A DNA stretch of 64,000 bases from Palsa-1447 sp964509885 (GTDB lineage: Bacteria > Verrucomicrobiota > Verrucomicrobiia > Opitutales > Opitutaceae). The position numbers and the translations under genes are program-made. Location: assembly GCA_964509885.1 (NCBI GenBank), contig CAZDZL010000006.1:1-64000 (forward strand). Reading direction: 5' to 3'. Shown piece after piece: positions 1-8,844 of this stretch (its first letter is position 1; every line of letters starts with the position of its first letter). Below the pieces are notes generated by a model. It was not told the origin of the DNA. It was given only the letters and a program-made list of their open reading frames with translations, and made no database searches.

Positions 1-14
1 TCTAGCGCGGGCGT

Positions 15-1028
15 TCAGCCCCGCAGCTCGGCCGCCATCTCCCTAGCGAAATACGTGAGGATCATGTCCGCGCCCGCCCGCTTGATGGCAATGAGGGATT
101 CGCGGCGGCAGGCGGCAAGGTCGAGCCAGCCGAGCCTCGCGGCAGCGTGGATCTGCGCGTACTCGCCGGATACCTGGTAGGCGGCGATCGGCTTCCTCGT
201 CGCGGTGCGCAGCCCGCGGATGATGTCGAGGTAGAGGCCCGCCGGCTTGACCATGACGATGTCGGCGCCCTCGGCCTCGTCGAGCCTGAGCTCCGTGTAA
301 GCCTCCCGTCGGTTCGCGGGGTTGAGCTGGTACGTGCGCTTGTCGAGGAGCCTCGTCCCCGCGGCCTTGGCGCTGCCCACGGCGTCGCGGAAGGGGCCGT
401 AGTAGGCCGAGGCGTACTTTGCCGTGTAGGCCATGATCGCCGTGTCCTCGTGGCCGGCGGCGTCGAGGGACCTGCGGATCGCCCCGACCCTGCCGTCCAT
501 CATGTCGCTTGGCGCGACCAGGTCCACGCCCGCGGCCGCGTGCAGGACCGCCATGTCGGCGAGGATCCCGACCGTGCGGTCATTGTCCACGTCGCCCCCG
601 TCGCGGGTCAGCACGCCGTCGTGCCCGTGGGACGTGTAGGGGTCGAGCGCGAGGTCGGTGGCGACCGTGAGGTCTGGGACGGCCCTCTTGACCGCCCGGA
701 CCGCGCGCAGGACGAGGGCGTCCTCCCTGAGCGCGGCGGATCCGTCCTCGTCCTTGAGCCGGGACTCGATCCTCGGGAACAGCGCCACGGCGAGGATGCC
801 GAGCCTCCTCAGCGCGCGGCACTCCTTCACCAGGTCCGCCACCGTGAGGCGGGCCACCCCTGGCATCGATGCGATCGGCTCGGGCCGGCCCTTCCCGTCG
901 ATGACGAAGAGGGGCGCGATCAGGTCCTGGGGCCGCAGCACCGTGTCCTCGACCAGCGCGCGCAGGCCCGCCGTGCGGCGAAGCCGCCTCGGGCGCTGAA
1001 CGAGATTGAGTTTGAATGGGCTTGGCAT
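15..1028 (-). CDS. hemB: Delta-aminolevulinic acid dehydratase (porphobilinogen synthase)
   Basis: Condenses two 5-aminolevulinate molecules to porphobilinogen, the second step of tetrapyrrole synthesis, in the cytoplasm. The 337-residue product has the usual family length. The two active-site lysines are visible: K204 in TAKYAS and the Schiff-base K261 in VMVKPAG. The metal loop reads DLALDPYTSHGHDG, with Asp instead of the Cys triad of zinc enzymes, so this is the Mg/K-type HemB. An in-frame ATG 16 codons upstream exists, but the ATG at 1028 has AAGGAG 11 nt before it and gives the normal N-terminus. It is divergent from cysS across 92 bp. hemH lies 8 kb away, so heme genes are scattered. 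Confidence 0.96.
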   Translation of the reverse strand: MPSPFKLNLVQRPRRLRRTAGLRALVEDTVLRPQDLIAPLFVIDGKGRPEPIASMPGVARLTVADLVKECRALRRLGILAVALFPRIESRLKDEDGSAALREDALVLRAVRAVKRAVPDLTVATDLALDPYTSHGHDGVLTRDGGDVDNDRTVGILADMAVLHAAAGVDLVAPSDMMDGRVGAIRRSLDAAGHEDTAIMAYTAKYASAYYGPFRDAVGSAKAAGTRLLDKRTYQLNPANRREAYTELRLDEAEGADIVMVKPAGLYLDIIRGLRTATRKPIAAYQVSGEYAQIHAAARLGWLDLAACRRESLIAIKRAGADMILTYFAREMAAELRG

Positions 1029-1120
1029 GTATTCGATGGCTCCTTCATTGGAGCACGGCCAGACCCGTGCCGCCACAAGAATTTGAGTCCCAAAAGCCCG
1101 CCCAACACTTTTCCTAGATA

Positions 1121-2515
1121 ATGGCCATCAAGCTCTTCGACTCGCTCGCGCGCGAGATGCGCGAACTCCAGCCGGGGGACAAGGATGGCGTGTTTCGCTT
1201 CTACAACTGCGGGCCCACCGTCTACGCGCCCGCCCACATCGGCAACTTCCGGACGTTCGTCGTCAACGACGTCCTGCGGCGGATGCTCGACCTGGAGTTT
1301 CCCGGGAAGGTGAAGCACGTGCGCAACCTGACCGACGTCGACGACCGCACCATCGGCCAGGCGCGCGCGGAGAAGCGCCCCCTTGCCGAGATCACGGGGA
1401 AGTGGACGGAGCTCTTCCACGCCGACTGCGCGGCCCTCAACTGCCTGGTCCCTCACGTGGAGCCGGCGGCCACGCGCCACATCCCGGAGCAGGTCGACAT
1501 GATCGACGTCCTCATGCGCAAGGGGAACGCCTACAGGGCCCCCGACGGCTCGGTCTACTTCAAGATCAGCTCGTTCCCGGGGTACGGGGCCCTCTCCAGG
1601 ATAAGGGAGCGGGAGCTGAAGGTCACGAACAGCGTCTTCGACGCCGACCACAAGGACGAGGTCGGCGACTTCGCCCTCTGGAAGGCCCACCGGCCCGAGG
1701 AGGACGGCGATGTGCAGTGGCCGGGCCCCGAGGGGGCCGCCTCGGGCCGCCCGGGATGGCACATCGAGTGCAGCGCGATGATCAAGAAGCACCTCGGGGA
1801 GACGATCGACCTGCACACGGGCGGCGTCGACCTGCTCTTCCCCCACCACGAGAACGAGATCGCCCAGAGCCAGTGCTGCAACGGCGCGACGTTCTCCCGG
1901 CACTGGTACCACACCGAGCACCTGCTCTCGGACGGCACGACGATGAGCAAGAGCAAGGGCAACTACCACACGCTCGGCGACTTGGTCGCCAAGGGGTATT
2001 CGCCGATGGCGGTGCGCTACGCGCTCCTCACGGGCCATCCGCGCAAGCAGCTCAACTTCACACTGGATTCGCTGCATGCCGCCGAGAGCGCGCTGAAGGC
2101 CCTTCGGCGCTTCTCGGACGGCCTGCCCCCCGCCCCCGGGGGGTCCCCGGCCGCGCCGTCGTCCCTGTTCGATCCTGTCATTGCGGCGCTCTCGGACGAC
2201 CTCAACACCCCGGCGGCCCTCGGCGCTCTTTTCGTCGCGATCAACGCCGTGGACCCCGCGAAGGCGACGCCGGCAGACCGCGCGGGGTTCGAGGGGGCCC
2301 TCCACGCGCTCGGCCTCGACCCGAGCCAGGCAGTGGCCAAGGCCGGCGCCCAGGTCCCCGAGGCCGTCGCCTCGATGGCCAGCAGGCGCTGGGAGGCGAA
2401 GAAGGCCAAGGACTTCGCCGCCGCCGACGCCCTGCGCACGGACCTCGCCGCCGCCGGCTGGTCGATGCTCGACGGAAAGGACGGCTACAGGCTGGAGCCC
2501 CTCAAGAAAGCCTGA
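1121..2515 (+). CDS. cysS: Cysteinyl-tRNA synthetase
   Basis: Class I synthetase charging tRNA-Cys. The 464-residue protein has all landmarks: YNCGPTVY with the first zinc cysteine, the HIGH-type motif PAHIGNFRT near residue 38, the zinc-site HIECSAM and HHENE segments, and the KMSKS-type loop TMSKSKGN near residue 270. The C-terminal helical tRNA-binding domain ends in a typical DGKDGYRLEP stretch. The ATG at 1121 is the only sensible start. thrS follows on the same strand after 43 nt, so the two synthetase genes may share a transcript. Confidence 0.97.
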   Translation: MAIKLFDSLAREMRELQPGDKDGVFRFYNCGPTVYAPAHIGNFRTFVVNDVLRRMLDLEFPGKVKHVRNLTDVDDRTIGQARAEKRPLAEITGKWTELFHADCAALNCLVPHVEPAATRHIPEQVDMIDVLMRKGNAYRAPDGSVYFKISSFPGYGALSRIRERELKVTNSVFDADHKDEVGDFALWKAHRPEEDGDVQWPGPEGAASGRPGWHIECSAMIKKHLGETIDLHTGGVDLLFPHHENEIAQSQCCNGATFSRHWYHTEHLLSDGTTMSKSKGNYHTLGDLVAKGYSPMAVRYALLTGHPRKQLNFTLDSLHAAESALKALRRFSDGLPPAPGGSPAAPSSLFDPVIAALSDDLNTPAALGALFVAINAVDPAKATPADRAGFEGALHALGLDPSQAVAKAGAQVPEAVASMASRRWEAKKAKDFAAADALRTDLAAAGWSMLDGKDGYRLEPLKKA

Positions 2516-2558
2516 CTTGGCTTTCGCCGCCCATCTCTCATCTTTTCCCCTCCCCTTG

Positions 2559-4469
2559 ATGACCCCACTCGAAGAACTCCGGCACTCGGCGTCGCATATC
2601 ATGGCGACCGCCATCCTGCGCCTCTTCCCGGACGCCAAGCTGGACATCGGGCCGCCGACCGACACGGGGTTCTACTACGACATCGACCTGGACCACAAGC
2701 TGACCGCGGAGGACCTCGTGCGGATCGAGGCGGAGATGAAGAAGGTGGCCGATGAGAACCAGCCCTTCCTGCGCAAGGAGGTCTCCCGCGAGGAGGCCGC
2801 GGAGATCATCAAGTCCCGCGGACAGGAGCGCTACAAGCTCGGGCGCCTCGCGGACATCCCCGAGGGCGAGAAGATTTCGTTCTACCAGAACGGGGAGTTC
2901 ATGGACCTGTGCGCGGGCACCCACGTGCGCTACAGCTCCAAGCTCAAGGCCTTCAAGCTGCTCTCGATCGCCGGAGCCTACCACCGCGGCGACGAGAAGA
3001 ACAAGCAGCTCCAGCGCATCTACGGCACGGCCTTCCCCACCCGCGAGGAGCTCGCCAGCTACCTCGAGCAGGTCGAGCAGGCGAAACACCGCGACCACCG
3101 CAAGCTTGGCCGGGACCTGAGGCTCTTCGTCATCGACGAGGACGTGGGCCAGGGGCTCATTCTCTGGACGCCCAACGGCTCCATCATCCGCCAGGAGCTC
3201 CAGAACTTCATCAGCGAGGAGCTGCGCAAGCAGGGGTATTCGCAGGTCTTCACGCCCCACATCGGCAAGCTCGAGCTCTACAAGCTCTCGGGCCACTTCC
3301 CCTACTACAAGGAGTCGCAGTTCACGCCGGTCGTCGAGAACCAGTCGCTCGCGAAGATCCTCGCCGAGGGCTGCTCGTGCGCGGAGATGGTCGTTCGCCT
3401 CGAGGCCTTCTCGGCCCACATGGCGGGCCAGATCAACGAGCGCACCGGCAGGGAGACCATCACGCCCGACCGGGTGAGGCCGGACGACCAGCTCCTCGAC
3501 GGCTTCATGCTGAAGCCGATGAACTGCCCGCACCACATCAAGATCTTCTCCTCGCAGCCGCACTCCTACCGGGACCTGCCCGTCCGCCTCGCGGAGTTCG
3601 GCACGGTGTACCGCTGGGAGCAGTCCGGGGAGTTGAACGGCATGACGCGCGTGCGCGGCTTCACCCAGGACGACGCCCATCTCTTCTGCACGGAGGACCA
3701 GGTGGCCCAGGAGCTCCTCGGGTGCCTCTCGCTCGTCAAGATCGTGCTCACGACCCTCGGGATGAGCGACTACCGCGTGCGCGTCGGCCTTCGCGACCCC
3801 GACTCGAAGAAATACACCGGCCTGGCGGAGAACTGGGACAAGGCCGAGGCCGCGTGCCGCGAGGCCGCGAAGACGCTCGGCGTCCCTTTCACCGAGGAGC
3901 CGGGCGAGGCGGCCTTCTACGGGCCCAAGATCGACTTTGTCGTCAAGGACGTGATCGGGCGGGAATGGCAGCTCGGGACGGTCCAGGTGGACTACAACCT
4001 GCCGATCCGCTTCGACCTCTCGTACAGCGGCGCCGACAACCAGCCCCACCGCCCCGTGATGATCCACCGCGCCCCCTTCGGCTCCATGGAGCGCTTCTGC
4101 GGCGTCCTGATCGAGCACTTCGGGGGCGACTTCCCAGTCTGGCTCTCTCCGGAGCAGGTGCGCCTCCTCCCCATAAGCGAGAAGACCCTGGACTACGGGC
4201 GCGAGCTGCTCGCGGCCTTCAAGGCCGCCGGCGTCCGGGCCTCGATCGACGAGCACAACGACAAGCTGGGGGCCAAGATCCGGCGCTCGGAGATCGAGAA
4301 GGTGCCGTACACGCTCGTCCTGGGCGCCAAGGAGGCCGAGGCGCGCTCCGTCAGCGTCCGCAGCCGGGCCCGGGGCGACGAGGGCGTCGTTGCGTTCGAG
4401 CCGTTCCTCGCGCGCGTGCTGGAGGAGATCCGCCTGCGCTCGCTGTCCGCCAAGAAGGCGCCGGCCTGA
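2559..4469 (+). CDS. thrS: Threonyl-tRNA synthetase, TGS-less, with a catalytic-core insertion
   Basis: Charges tRNA-Thr and should clear Ser-tRNA-Thr. The 636-residue product begins directly in the editing domain (RHSASH, H9/H13; CAGTH, C118/H122), so the N-terminal TGS domain is absent. The reading frame does continue upstream, but only as out-of-frame codons inside cysS. The class II core is present: motif KPMNCPHH with zinc C323, RGFTQDDAHLFC, and IHRAPFGSMERF. Between HFPYYKESQF and MLKPMNCP there are about 55 extra residues (roughly 258-313) that are absent from the E. coli enzyme. The anticodon-binding domain is normal. No clear Shine-Dalgarno is visible. It converges on glnB with 13 nt between the stops. 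Confidence 0.95.
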   Translation: MTPLEELRHSASHIMATAILRLFPDAKLDIGPPTDTGFYYDIDLDHKLTAEDLVRIEAEMKKVADENQPFLRKEVSREEAAEIIKSRGQERYKLGRLADIPEGEKISFYQNGEFMDLCAGTHVRYSSKLKAFKLLSIAGAYHRGDEKNKQLQRIYGTAFPTREELASYLEQVEQAKHRDHRKLGRDLRLFVIDEDVGQGLILWTPNGSIIRQELQNFISEELRKQGYSQVFTPHIGKLELYKLSGHFPYYKESQFTPVVENQSLAKILAEGCSCAEMVVRLEAFSAHMAGQINERTGRETITPDRVRPDDQLLDGFMLKPMNCPHHIKIFSSQPHSYRDLPVRLAEFGTVYRWEQSGELNGMTRVRGFTQDDAHLFCTEDQVAQELLGCLSLVKIVLTTLGMSDYRVRVGLRDPDSKKYTGLAENWDKAEAACREAAKTLGVPFTEEPGEAAFYGPKIDFVVKDVIGREWQLGTVQVDYNLPIRFDLSYSGADNQPHRPVMIHRAPFGSMERFCGVLIEHFGGDFPVWLSPEQVRLLPISEKTLDYGRELLAAFKAAGVRASIDEHNDKLGAKIRRSEIEKVPYTLVLGAKEAEARSVSVRSRARGDEGVVAFEPFLARVLEEIRLRSLSAKKAPA

Positions 4470-4482
4470 GGCAGGCGCCGGG

Positions 4483-4821
4483 TCAGACCGCCGCCTCGCC
4501 GCGCTCGTCCGTGCGGATGCGGATCACTTCCTCGAGCGGGACCATGAACACCTTGCCGTCGCCGATCTTGCCCGTCTTCGCGGACTTCACGATCGCGTCG
4601 ACGGCCTTCCCGGCCATGTCGTCCGCGACGGCGATCTCGACCTTAACCTTGGGCAGGAAGTCGACCGTGTACTCGCTTCCGCGATAGATCTCGGTGTGGC
4701 CCTTCTGGCGGCCGAAGCCCTTCACCTCGGTGACGGTCATACCCTCGATGCCTGCCTCGGCCAGCGCCTCCTTAACCTCTTCGAGCTTGAACGGTTTGAT
4801 GATGGCGATGATGAGTTTCAT
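4483..4821 (-). CDS. glnB: Nitrogen regulatory protein P-II
   Basis: Small trimeric signal protein of the GlnB/GlnK family that reads 2-oxoglutarate and ATP/ADP and controls nitrogen assimilation. The 112 residues match the family length exactly. The T-loop is conserved, GRQKGHTEIYRGSEY, with Tyr51 available for uridylylation, followed by VDFLPKVK and the KTGKIGDGKVF signature. The ATG at 4821 was chosen because the fold begins MKLIIAIIKP. No ammonium transporter or glutamine synthetase lies next to it, so GlnB versus GlnK cannot be decided from context. Confidence 0.95.
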   Translation of the reverse strand: MKLIIAIIKPFKLEEVKEALAEAGIEGMTVTEVKGFGRQKGHTEIYRGSEYTVDFLPKVKVEIAVADDMAGKAVDAIVKSAKTGKIGDGKVFMVPLEEVIRIRTDERGEAAV

Positions 4822-4916
4822 TCGGATGGGGGGTAGGAAGAATCGGGTTCTTAGGGACGACGCTAGGGTCGCTGTGGGAAACGCGCAAGCATCGGTTCCC
4901 CCACGGGTAGCAGGGG

Positions 4917-6716
4917 TTATGCCAAGGGGACATCGGGCGCCACGATCGCGATATGGAGCTCCTTGAGCTGCTTCGGCGTCACCGGCGTCGGGCTGCCGGC
5001 CATGAGGTCCTGTCCCTTCTGGGTCTTCGGGAACGCGATCACGTCCCGGATGCTGGTCGTCCCGCAGAGGAGCGCCACGATCCGGTCCAGGCCGAAGGCG
5101 ATGCCGCCGTGCGGCGGGGCTCCGTACGTGAACGCGCGCAGCATGTAGCCGAAGCGGTTCTCGACGACGTCGGCCGGAATCTTGAGCACGTCCTCGAAAA
5201 TCTTCTTCTGGAGGGCGGGCTGGTGGATCCGGATGGACCCGCCGCCGAGCTCCATGCCGTTCAGGACGATGTCGTAGTGCTGCCCGCGGACGGCCTTCGG
5301 GTTCGTGTCGATGAGAGCGGCGTCCTCGGCCACGGGCGCCGTGAAGGGGTGGTGGGTCGCCACGTAGCTCTTCTGCTCCTCGTCGTAGCTCATCAGCGGG
5401 AAATCGACCACCCAGAGGAACTTCCAGTCGTCGGGCCTGACCGTGAGCTTCCCGCGCTTCTGCAGGAGCACCGCCACCTCGAGGCGGATCCTCCCGAGGA
5501 TCGCGCAGGCCTTCTCCCAGGGCGCCGCCGCGAAGAAGATCATGTCGCCGTCCTCGACCCCGAGCGCGCCCGCGAGGGCCGCCTTCTCGGGCTCCGAGAG
5601 GAACTTCACGATGGGGGACTTCCACTCGCCCCCCTCCGCCTTGATGAAGGCGAGGCCCTTCGCGCCCAGGCTCTTCGCGATCTCCTCGAGCGCCTTGAGC
5701 TCGCCCTGCGTCAGGTCCGCGAGGCCCTTGGCGTTCATGGCCTTCACGGAACCGCCCGACGCGACCGTGCCCTGGAACACCTTGAACGAGGAGGCCCGGA
5801 ACGTCTCCGAGAAATCCTTCAGCTCCAGCCCGAACCGAAGGTCGGGCTTGTCGACCCCGAACCGGTTCATCGCGTCCGCGAACTGCATCCGGGGAAACGG
5901 GGTCGGGATGTCGGTGCCGAGGACGTCCTTCCAGACCTTCTTGAGCATCCCCTCGAAGAGCGCGTAGATATCCTCGCGGTCCACGAACGAGGCCTCGACG
6001 TCCACCTGGGTGAACTCCATCTGGCGGTCCGCGCGCAGGTCCTCGTCCCGGAAGCAGCGCGCGATCTGGAAATACCGCTCCACGCCGGCGACCATGAGGA
6101 TCTGCTTGAACTGCTGCGGCGACTGCGAGAGGGCGTAGAACTGGCCCGGGTGGATGCGCGACGGCACGAGGTACTCGCGGGCGCCCTCGGGCGTGCTCTT
6201 GAAGAGCGCGGGCGTCTCCACCTCGATGAAGTCCTGGGAGTCGAAGTAGTCGCGGATCGCCTTCGTTGCGCGGTGGCGGACCGCGAGGTTCCTGCGCATC
6301 CTGGGGCGGCGCAGGTCCAGGTAGCGGTACGTGAGCCGGAGGTCCTCGTTCACCTTGTCGCCGCCCGCGTCGTCCAGCGGGAAGGGAGGCGTCTCCGAGG
6401 CGTTGAGGACCTCAAGCTCCGACGCGTCGACCTCGACCGAGCCCGTCGGGAGCGAGGCGTTGATCGTCCCCGCAGGGCGCGGGACGACCTTCCCGGCGAT
6501 CCGGATGACCGACTCGGGCTTCACGTGCGCCGCGCGCGCGCTCAGCTCGGGGCTGGCCCTGGGGTCGAACTTGACCTGGGTGATGCCCTTGCGGTCGCGC
6601 AGGTCGATGAAGATGATCCCGCCGTGGTCCCTGATGGAGTCGACCCACCCGGAGAGGGAGACGGCGGCGCCGAGGTCGGCCTGTGTCAGCTGGGCGCAGT
6701 GGTGGGAGCGTGTCAT
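4917..6716 (-). CDS. aspS: Aspartyl-tRNA synthetase, probably non-discriminating
   Basis: Class IIb synthetase of 599 residues with an N-terminal OB fold, catalytic motifs FRDEDLRADRQMEF (motif 2) and GIAFGLDRIV (motif 3), and the bacterial GAD insertion between them. In the anticodon-binding domain the sequence reads RDHGG, with His31. In characterised enzymes, His at this position marks AspRS that also charges tRNA-Asn, whereas Leu marks discriminating enzymes. If correct, this organism would make Asn-tRNA through GatCAB; neither gatCAB nor asnS is in the window. The ATG at 6716 is well placed. Confidence 0.96.
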   Translation of the reverse strand: MTRSHHCAQLTQADLGAAVSLSGWVDSIRDHGGIIFIDLRDRKGITQVKFDPRASPELSARAAHVKPESVIRIAGKVVPRPAGTINASLPTGSVEVDASELEVLNASETPPFPLDDAGGDKVNEDLRLTYRYLDLRRPRMRRNLAVRHRATKAIRDYFDSQDFIEVETPALFKSTPEGAREYLVPSRIHPGQFYALSQSPQQFKQILMVAGVERYFQIARCFRDEDLRADRQMEFTQVDVEASFVDREDIYALFEGMLKKVWKDVLGTDIPTPFPRMQFADAMNRFGVDKPDLRFGLELKDFSETFRASSFKVFQGTVASGGSVKAMNAKGLADLTQGELKALEEIAKSLGAKGLAFIKAEGGEWKSPIVKFLSEPEKAALAGALGVEDGDMIFFAAAPWEKACAILGRIRLEVAVLLQKRGKLTVRPDDWKFLWVVDFPLMSYDEEQKSYVATHHPFTAPVAEDAALIDTNPKAVRGQHYDIVLNGMELGGGSIRIHQPALQKKIFEDVLKIPADVVENRFGYMLRAFTYGAPPHGGIAFGLDRIVALLCGTTSIRDVIAFPKTQKGQDLMAGSPTPVTPKQLKELHIAIVAPDVPLA

Positions 6717-6798
6717 CGGCGTGGCGTGGCGTGCAAAGGTGAGAGGAAGCCGCCCGGGGAGGGCAGGCGCAACCCGATTTTTGGCCGACCGTCGCCCG

Positions 6799-8388
6799 TC
6801 AGGCGAGGATGAGCGACTGGCCCGTCATCTCGGGGGGCTTCGGTATCCCCATGAGCTGGAGGACCGTCGGCGCTATGTCGGCCAGGCGCCCCCCTTCCCT
6901 CATCCGGGTCTTGCCCGCCGCGTAGCCGTCGCCGACCACGAAGAACTCCACCAGGTTGAGGGTGTGGGACGTGTGGGGGGCGTTGTGCACGGGGTCCCAC
7001 ATCTGCTCGCAGTTCCCGTGGTCGGCGCCGATGACGGCGCTGCCCCCGGCCTTGGAGAGGGCCTCGAGGAGATCCCCCACCCCATTGTCGGCCGCCTCGA
7101 CGGCCTTGATGGCCGCAGGCAGCGAGCCGGTGTGGCCCACCATGTCGGGATTGGCGTAGTTGACGACGATGAGGGCGTACTTGCCCGACAGGATGGCGTC
7201 CCTCGCGGCCTGGGTCACCTCCGCGGCGGACATCTCGGGTTGCTGGTCATAGGTCGCGACCTTGGGGCTGGGCGGGCACGCGCGGTCCTCGCCCGGGAAC
7301 GGCTCCGCCCTGTAGTTGTTGAAGAAGAAGGTCACGTGGGGGTTCTTCTCGGTCTCCGCGCAGCGGAACTGCGCAAGGCCTGCGTTGGCCACGACCTCCC
7401 CAAGGATGTTCCTGAGCCTCTCCGGCTTCGGCAGGATGACATGGACCGGCAGGCCCGCCTCGTACTCGGTCATGGTGGCATAGAAGAGGTCCAGCTTCGG
7501 TCCCCTGTCGAAGTCCTTGAATCCGTCGATCACGAAGGCCTTCGTTATCTCCCGCGGGCGGTCGCCGCGGTAGTTGTAGAAGATGACCGCGTCGCCGTCG
7601 GCAATCGACGCCAGCGGCTTGCCGTCCGCCCCGAGAACGGCCGTGGGGGTCACAAACTCGTCGCCGGCCTGCGAGGGGGTGAGGGGCTTGTCGTAGTACG
7701 CCTTGACGGCGGCCTCGGCGCTCGGCGCCGTCGCCTCGACCTTGCGGCCCGTGAGGAGGGCGTAGGCCTTCGCCACCCGGTCCCAGCGGTTGTCGCGGTC
7801 CATGGCCCAGAACCGGCCGCACACGGTGGCTATCCGCCCGATGCCGAGCTCGCGGCACTTGTCGTCGACCTGCCGGACATAGCCGAGGCCGCTGGCCGGG
7901 GGGGTGTCGCGGCCGTCCGTGAAGGCGTGGATGAAGACGCGGTCCGGGGCGATGCCGTCGGCCTTGGCCCGGGCCAGGAGCCCGTAGAGGTGCTCGAGCA
8001 TCCCATGGACGCCCGCGTCGGAGACGATTCCCATCAGGTGGAGCCTCGACTTCCTTGACGTCACGCGGTCGACAACGCCCCGCCACACCGGGTTTGAGGC
8101 CATGAGCCGGTCGGTGAAGAGCTTGTTTATCCGGACGAGCTCCTGGTTCACGACCCGGCCCGCGCCGATGTTCTCGTGGCCCACCTCGCTGTTGCCCATG
8201 ACGCCGTCGGGAAGGCCGACGTCGAGCCCGCTTGCGCGGACCAGGGCGACGGGATAGCGCGCGTGCAGCATGTCGTCGCACGGCTTCCTCGCGAGGTGCG
8301 TGGCGTTGAAGGAATCCTGCTCGGGATGGGGGTTGTCGCCCCAGCCGTCGCGGATCACAAGGAGTACGGGCTTGCGCGGTGAACTCAT
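6799..8388 (-). CDS. gpmI: 2,3-bisphosphoglycerate-independent phosphoglycerate mutase
   Basis: Interconverts 3- and 2-phosphoglycerate in glycolysis using two metal ions and a phosphoserine. The 529-residue product shows the alkaline-phosphatase-superfamily metal sites: IRDGWG (D14), NPDMVGHTGS and GADHGNCEQM. The catalytic Ser67 sits in GNSEVGHENIGAGR. Length and motif order are normal for GpmI. It starts at the ATG at 8388 and is divergent from the small gene at 8495. Confidence 0.96.
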   Translation of the reverse strand: MSSPRKPVLLVIRDGWGDNPHPEQDSFNATHLARKPCDDMLHARYPVALVRASGLDVGLPDGVMGNSEVGHENIGAGRVVNQELVRINKLFTDRLMASNPVWRGVVDRVTSRKSRLHLMGIVSDAGVHGMLEHLYGLLARAKADGIAPDRVFIHAFTDGRDTPPASGLGYVRQVDDKCRELGIGRIATVCGRFWAMDRDNRWDRVAKAYALLTGRKVEATAPSAEAAVKAYYDKPLTPSQAGDEFVTPTAVLGADGKPLASIADGDAVIFYNYRGDRPREITKAFVIDGFKDFDRGPKLDLFYATMTEYEAGLPVHVILPKPERLRNILGEVVANAGLAQFRCAETEKNPHVTFFFNNYRAEPFPGEDRACPPSPKVATYDQQPEMSAAEVTQAARDAILSGKYALIVVNYANPDMVGHTGSLPAAIKAVEAADNGVGDLLEALSKAGGSAVIGADHGNCEQMWDPVHNAPHTSHTLNLVEFFVVGDGYAAGKTRMREGGRLADIAPTVLQLMGIPKPPEMTGQSLILA

Positions 8389-8494
8389 GTCGGTTTGATA
8401 GCACTATAGTGGAGGTGGGGAGCCTGTCGACAGCAGCAATGCGAATCCCGACAACAAACACCCGGAGAGGTTTCCGAGGGGCAAAGGGCCCGGC

Positions 8495-8812
8495 ATGACA
8501 CTCATCATCCGGGACCAGCTTGTGAATCCCCCGACCTGGTTCTCGTCGTTCCGCGACCTGACGCTCTACTGCAGCGTGTTCCTTCGGGACGACGTCGTGA
8601 TCGAGTCCGACGATCCGGATCCCTACTACCGGTGGATGCGCCCGCGCGGCGGGATGGACTTCGTGGAGGATTTCGTGCGGCCCGGCGCCGAGAGCGGGGT
8701 CCACCTCGACGTGGAGCACAACTACCCGAGGACCGTCGTGACCGACCGGATCGCCCCCGAGAACGTCCATTCCCTCATCCGGCTGATACAATTCTGTCGA
8801 GGCGCGGCTTGA
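8495..8812 (+). CDS. Conserved-looking small protein of unknown function
   Basis: A 105-residue acidic soluble protein that I do not recognise. It has a tryptophan/proline-rich centre (YYRWMRPRGG) and many Asp/Glu residues, with no signal peptide or membrane segment. It is 32 nt upstream of hemH on the same strand and may be translated from the same message. A purine-rich GAGGGGCAAAGGG stretch lies before its ATG. Reading-frame codon use looks like that of the neighbours, which supports a real gene. No function can be assigned; association with heme synthesis is only positional. Confidence 0.7.
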   Translation: MTLIIRDQLVNPPTWFSSFRDLTLYCSVFLRDDVVIESDDPDPYYRWMRPRGGMDFVEDFVRPGAESGVHLDVEHNYPRTVVTDRIAPENVHSLIRLIQFCRGAA

Positions 8813-8844
8813 CGCGGGGTTGGACGCGCGGGTGGAATCGGTTC

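Noticed and set aside
2181..2558. In-frame N-terminal extension of thrS that might supply a TGS domain
   Set aside because: The sequence is Arg/Pro/Ser-rich, lies wholly inside cysS in another frame and shows no TGS motif.
920..2665. Very long open frame on the minus strand opposite cysS
   Set aside because: It is an antisense shadow of a well-conserved gene in high-GC DNA; the translation is low-complexity Arg/Gly/Val-rich with no family features. The same applies to the long frames opposite thrS (2538-4256) and the hybrid kinase (9519-12434).
8402..8411. Palindrome CACTATAGTG in the gpmI-8495 divergent gap
   Set aside because: Only 10 bp; it contains a -10-like TATAGT but no matching -35 was found, so I do not call a promoter or operator.
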